Part shown: in pieces, positions 59,924-63,124 of the stretch
Layout: each line of letters begins with the position of its first letter
How positions within the stretch are numbered: position 1 is the stretch's first letter
Source: DATDPM01 sp041498815
GTDB lineage: Bacteria; Pseudomonadota; Alphaproteobacteria; DATDPM01
Assembly (NCBI GenBank): GCA_041498815.1
Contig: JBGQJC010000009.1
Coordinates: forward strand, 1 to 63,124
Direction: 5' to 3'
DNA: 63,124 bases
The notes under the pieces: model-generated
What the model was told of the DNA's origin: nothing
The model's database searches: none
The model's input: only the letters and a program-made list of their open reading frames with translations
Position numbers and translations under genes: made by a program

Positions 59924-60484
59924 CTACTCAACGAGACCACTGGCCTGGACATTCTGGGTTAAAAGCTTTCCCTCGCTCGCGCCGAGCAATGCGAGCAGGC
60001 CCGAGAGCAGCGCCATCGGCGCCGGCGGGCAGCCGCGGATGTGAAGGTCCACCGGCAGGACTTCGGAAACCGCCCCGATGCAGGCATAGCTTCCGGCGAA
60101 GATTCCGCCGCCGCAGGCGCAGTCGCCGGCCGCCACCACCCACTTCGGATCGGGAGTTGCGGCGTAGGTCCGAACCAGGGCCTCGCGCATGTTGGCGGTG
60201 ACCGGCCCGGTGACAAGAAGCACGTCGGCATGCCGCGGCGACGCGACGAAGCGGATGCCGAAGCGCTCGAGATCGTAGATCGGATTATTGAGGGCGTGGA
60301 TTTCGAGCTCGCATCCATTGCAGGAGCCGGCATCGATCTCGCGGATCGAAAGGCTCCGCCCGAGTTGCCGGCGCGCGGCCCGGTCCACCTTGGACGCGAG
60401 CTCGGCCAAAGCCTCCGGTGCGGGCGCGGGCGCCGCAATCGTGAGCGGCGCGCTCGTGATGTTCTTGAAAAGAGTCTTGCGCAT
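59924..60484 (-). CDS. hyfI: Hydrogenase-4-type small subunit (NuoB-like)
   Basis: The Fe-S small subunit of a group-4-hydrogenase-related complex, related to NuoB. Cluster ligands: SCNGCELE (Cys55, Cys58), Cys122/124 in AAGDCACGGGIFAGSYAC, and Cys152 in RGCPPAPMALL. FGIRFVASPRHADVLLVTG is shared with HycG. It passes electrons between the N2-like cluster and the quinone or large-subunit site. 186 residues. Last gene of the operon in this direction, 9 bases after hyfG. Confidence 0.9.
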   Translation of the reverse strand: MRKTLFKNITSAPLTIAAPAPAPEALAELASKVDRAARRQLGRSLSIREIDAGSCNGCELEIHALNNPIYDLERFGIRFVASPRHADVLLVTGPVTANMREALVRTYAATPDPKWVVAAGDCACGGGIFAGSYACIGAVSEVLPVDLHIRGCPPAPMALLSGLLALLGASEGKLLTQNVQASGLVE

Positions 60485-60493
60485 CGCTGGTCC

Positions 60494-62005
60494 CTAAAGA
60501 TCGTGGCCGGAATAGGAGCAATTGAACGATTTGTTGCAGAGAGGGAAATCGGCGACGATATTGCCCTCGACCGCCGCCTCCAAGAGCGGCCACTGGAACC
60601 ACGACGGATCGCGCGGGTGGCAGCGCGCAACCCGCCCATCTTCCCGAAGCCGCAGCCAAACCATCACGTCGCCCCGGAATCCCTCGACCAACGCCATGCC
60701 TTCGCCCGGCGCAAAGGGCGCCGGACCGTCCGCCTTGATCGGCCCGCCGGGCAGGCGATCCGAAATCTGCTCGATCAGGTTGAGGCTTTGGCCGATCTCG
60801 CGCGCGCGGATCAGGATGCGCGCATTGACGTCGCCCACGGTCAGAACCGGAATCTCGAAGTCGAGTTCGCCGTACGGCGGATAGCCGGGGCTGCGGCGCG
60901 CATCGAAGGGGCGGCCCGACGCCCGTCCCACGAAACCGCCCGCGCCGAAGCGGCGTACCAGCGCGCCGGAAACGATTCCCGTCCCCTCGGTACGATCGAG
61001 CAGCGACGCCGTGCTGTCGTAAAGCTCGAATAATTCCGCGAATCGGCCGCGGAGATCGACCGCAAGCGCTGAAATCCGTGCGCGATTCGAATCGCCGATG
61101 TCGCCGGCGACGCCGCCCGGAACGATTTGGTCCATCATCAGACGGTGGCCGAAACTGGCGAATGATTCCTGGAGCACCATCTCGCGCAACACGCCGCAGT
61201 GCGCGTGAAGCAGCGAGAACGAGGCGTCGTTACAGATCGCCCCGATGTCGCCGAAATGATTGGCCAGCCGTTCGAGCTCGGCCATCAGCGCGCGCAGCCA
61301 TTGCGCCCGCGGCGGCGGCTCGATTCCGGTTGCCGCCTCCACCGCCCGGGCGAAGGCGAAGGAGTAGGCAACCGTGCTGTCTCCGGAAACCCGCGCCACC
61401 AGCCGGCCCGCGCGCTCAACCGTGCTGCCTTCGATCAATCCTTCGATGCCCTTATGGGCGTAGCCCAGCCTTTCCTCGAGCCGCACCACGGTCTCGCCGT
61501 TGGCATGAAAACGGAAATGGCCGGGTTCGATGATCCCGGCATGGACCGGCCCGACCGGAATCTGATGCAGGTTCTCGCCCTCCGCCGCCAGGAACGGATA
61601 CGCGGACGCCTGCGGCGGAATCCGCCTGCCCAAGGGATGTGCTATGCCCCATCGCCCGTGATCGAGCCAGGGCCTGGTATCGGCGGCGTTCTCGGGAACG
61701 AGGCCGAAAAGATCGGCGGCGGCCCGCTCCAGCCGGATGGCGCCCGGCCGCACGCTGGCCAATGACGGAAAGCGGCCATCCGGGCATTCCAGGCTCAGGA
61801 CCGCGATTTCGGTCTCATCGTGCAGGGCCAGGTGAACCGACGAGGCATCGGCCCAAAGCCCAAGCAGCGGCCAGTCGGATTCGCCGAGCCGGATAACAAC
61901 CTCGTGCCAGCGGTCGCGGGCGAATACGGCGCGCGGCCACGGGCGGTGGGCGGCGACGCGGTTGCCGCGGGAAACGAGATCGAGCAATGTCGCCGGCGCA
62001 GCCAT
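60494..62005 (-). CDS. hyfG: HyfG-like large subunit lacking first NiFe motif
   Basis: A 503-residue fusion of NuoC-like (1-150) and NuoD-like parts. HKGIEGLIEGSTVERAGRLV aligns to the catalytic-subunit start, but where [NiFe] enzymes have a CxxC this protein reads RVSGDSTVAYSF (Ser207-Ser210). The C-terminus keeps PLCNKSFNCSYSGHDL with Cys490 and Cys496, five residues apart instead of two. A NiFe centre is therefore unlikely. ATG 62005 (MAAPATLL) overlaps the hyfF stop by one base (TGATG). Confidence 0.9.
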   Translation of the reverse strand: MAAPATLLDLVSRGNRVAAHRPWPRAVFARDRWHEVVIRLGESDWPLLGLWADASSVHLALHDETEIAVLSLECPDGRFPSLASVRPGAIRLERAAADLFGLVPENAADTRPWLDHGRWGIAHPLGRRIPPQASAYPFLAAEGENLHQIPVGPVHAGIIEPGHFRFHANGETVVRLEERLGYAHKGIEGLIEGSTVERAGRLVARVSGDSTVAYSFAFARAVEAATGIEPPPRAQWLRALMAELERLANHFGDIGAICNDASFSLLHAHCGVLREMVLQESFASFGHRLMMDQIVPGGVAGDIGDSNRARISALAVDLRGRFAELFELYDSTASLLDRTEGTGIVSGALVRRFGAGGFVGRASGRPFDARRSPGYPPYGELDFEIPVLTVGDVNARILIRAREIGQSLNLIEQISDRLPGGPIKADGPAPFAPGEGMALVEGFRGDVMVWLRLREDGRVARCHPRDPSWFQWPLLEAAVEGNIVADFPLCNKSFNCSYSGHDL

Positions 62006-63124
62006 CACCCGAGCAGCCGCGCCACATGCTGGAACCAGGCGACCAGGGGTGCTGGAAGATACATCCCCGCGATCAACACCAGCGCCAAGTGCCCGAACAG
62101 CGGCAGATACGAAGCCTTGGCCGGCGCCGCGCTCCCCTTGGGCTCGCCGAAGACGATGCCCTGCAGGCGCAAGATCAGGGCGCCGAGGGCGATGAGAAGA
62201 CCGAGCACGAGCGGAAGGGCCAGCCACGGTTGCCGCGCGAAGGTCGTGGTCACCACCAGAAACTCGCTCATGAAAACGCCGAACGGCGGCAAGCCCGCGA
62301 TGGCGAGCACGCCGAAGACCAAGCCAAGGGCGAGCCCGGGATGGGTCACGCTGAGGCCGCCCATGTCCGCGATCCGCTGCGTTCCCTTTACCTGGGCTAT
62401 AAGGCCGACGGAAAAGAAGATCGCGGACTTCGAAAGGCTGTGCATGGTCATGTGCAGCAACCCGGCGAAGTTCGCCAGCGGCCCGCCCATGCCGAAGGCG
62501 AAGGTGATGATGCCCATATGCTCGATCGACGAGTAGGCGAACAGGCGTTTTATGTCGCGCCGGCGATAGAGCATGACCGCGGCGAACAGCACCGAGGCAA
62601 GTCCCATCGTGATCATGAGCGGTCCCGGTGCGAGCGCCGCGGCGTTGGCCGCAAGCAGCATCTTGAAGCGCAAAATTGCATATAGGGCGACGTTGAGAAG
62701 GAGCCCCGAGAGCACCGCCGAAATCGGGGTCGGCCCTTCGGCATGGGCATCGGGCAGCCAGGCATGCAGCGGCACAAGCCCGACTTTCGTGCCGTAGCCC
62801 ACCAGCAAGAAAACGAATGCGAGATTGAGGAGCGGCGCGTCGAAATTCGCGGCCCTTGCCACCAGCGAACTCCAAGCCATCGCCGGAAGCCCCTCCCCCA
62901 TCACCGATTGAGCGGCGAAATAGATAAGGATCGTGCCGAACATGGCGAGCGCGATGCCGACGCTTCCCAGGATGAAATATTTCCAGGCCGCCTCCAGCGC
63001 CTCGTGCGTGCGATAAATCCCGACCATCAGCACGGTCGATAGCGTCGCGGTTTCCACGCCCACCCACATGAGGCCGATGTTGTTCGAAAGCAGCGCCAGA
63101 TTCATGGCGAACATCATTCCCTGA
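62005..63124 (-). CDS. hyfF: Hydrogenase-4 component HyfF-like (NuoL/M/N), 5' cut
   Basis: A polytopic antiporter-like subunit of the same complex that is expected to move protons or sodium. The visible 373 residues hold ten or so membrane segments, with VGYGTKVGLVPLHAWLPDAH and EGPTPISAVLSGLLLNVALY, and later YSSIEHMGIITFAFGMGGPL and HMTMHSLSKSAIFFSVGLIA, all conserved with lysines and histidines of proton-pumping subunits. The homologous proteins have about 480-530 residues, so 110 or more N-terminal residues lie beyond the window. Confidence 0.9.
   Translation of the reverse strand, partial: QGMMFAMNLALLSNNIGLMWVGVETATLSTVLMVGIYRTHEALEAAWKYFILGSVGIALAMFGTILIYFAAQSVMGEGLPAMAWSSLVARAANFDAPLLNLAFVFLLVGYGTKVGLVPLHAWLPDAHAEGPTPISAVLSGLLLNVALYAILRFKMLLAANAAALAPGPLMITMGLASVLFAAVMLYRRRDIKRLFAYSSIEHMGIITFAFGMGGPLANFAGLLHMTMHSLSKSAIFFSVGLIAQVKGTQRIADMGGLSVTHPGLALGLVFGVLAIAGLPPFGVFMSEFLVVTTTFARQPWLALPLVLGLLIALGALILRLQGIVFGEPKGSAAPAKASYLPLFGHLALVLIAGMYLPAPLVAWFQHVARLLG

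Noticed and set aside
1..63124. CRISPR arrays, rRNA or tRNA genes
   Set aside because: No regularly spaced repeats and no recognisable RNA gene were seen in the intergenic regions on reading both strands.

Overview
This GC-rich window looks chromosomal and alphaproteobacterial. The markers are a MucR/Ros regulator, a DUF6898 protein, an LdtR-like MarR regulator, an acid-tailed RNA polymerase omega subunit, the gene order folK-rpoZ-rsh-DUF2062-pdxJ-acpS-lepB-rnc-era-recO-parC, MotA/MotB, and a HemB without the zinc cysteines. A Rhodospirillales-type organism is my best guess, but no rRNA is present to test it. Nearly all of the window is ordinary housekeeping DNA, with one accessory patch (about 24.5-32.2 kb) and a smaller one (about 56.8-59.9 kb).

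Layout. 1-3.7 kb (minus): riboflavin genes (ribE, partial, and ribD), nrdR, glyA, rpiB. 4.2-7.3 kb: mucR, a DUF6898 gene, a secreted protein and an orphan PAS sensor kinase. 7.3-12 kb (minus): a tightly coupled biotin operon, bioF - bioH-like esterase - bioC - bioD - bioA, without bioB, preceded by a MarR regulator. 12.6-18.8 kb (plus): an O-acetylhomoserine sulfhydrylase gene with a structured leader and an 11-bp tandem repeat, then hemB, a CoA-transferase and a penicillin-acylase-family enzyme. 18.9-24.5 kb (plus): motA, motB, an RDD membrane protein, the leucyltransferase bpt, ybdD and cstA.

The accessory patch holds a hemerythrin, an AT-richer orphan gene, a secreted nuclease, three copies of a DUF1993 gene in different stages of decay, and a small MarR-centred locus. 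In that locus four near-identical operator-like motifs sit at promoters or start regions. The regulated genes would be two short genes, the MarR gene itself, and a 4Fe-4S protein fused to an SCP2 domain followed by an alpha/beta hydrolase. This is the most interesting candidate system in the window.

32.3-42.9 kb (minus) is the conserved parC-to-folK housekeeping run (topoisomerase IV, recombination, RNA processing, protein export, pyridoxine, stringent response). 43-45.6 kb holds a NYN nuclease-like gene, a family 5 uracil-DNA glycosylase whose end runs into smpB, and dapA. 45.7-50.2 kb holds a soluble lytic transglycosylase, a hydrolase, an ICMT-like membrane methyltransferase and cmoA. 50.4-56.8 kb is an outer-membrane factor / adaptor / RND pump / GST operon. 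57.1-59.5 kb holds a seven-repeat delta-60 protein and two small membrane proteins. 59.9 kb to the end (minus) is the distal part of a hyf-like operon (hyfF-hyfG-hyfI). Its large subunit lacks the first pair of [NiFe] cysteine ligands, so it probably encodes an energy-converting hydrogenase-related complex rather than a hydrogenase.

No tRNA, rRNA, CRISPR array or intact insertion sequence was recognised.
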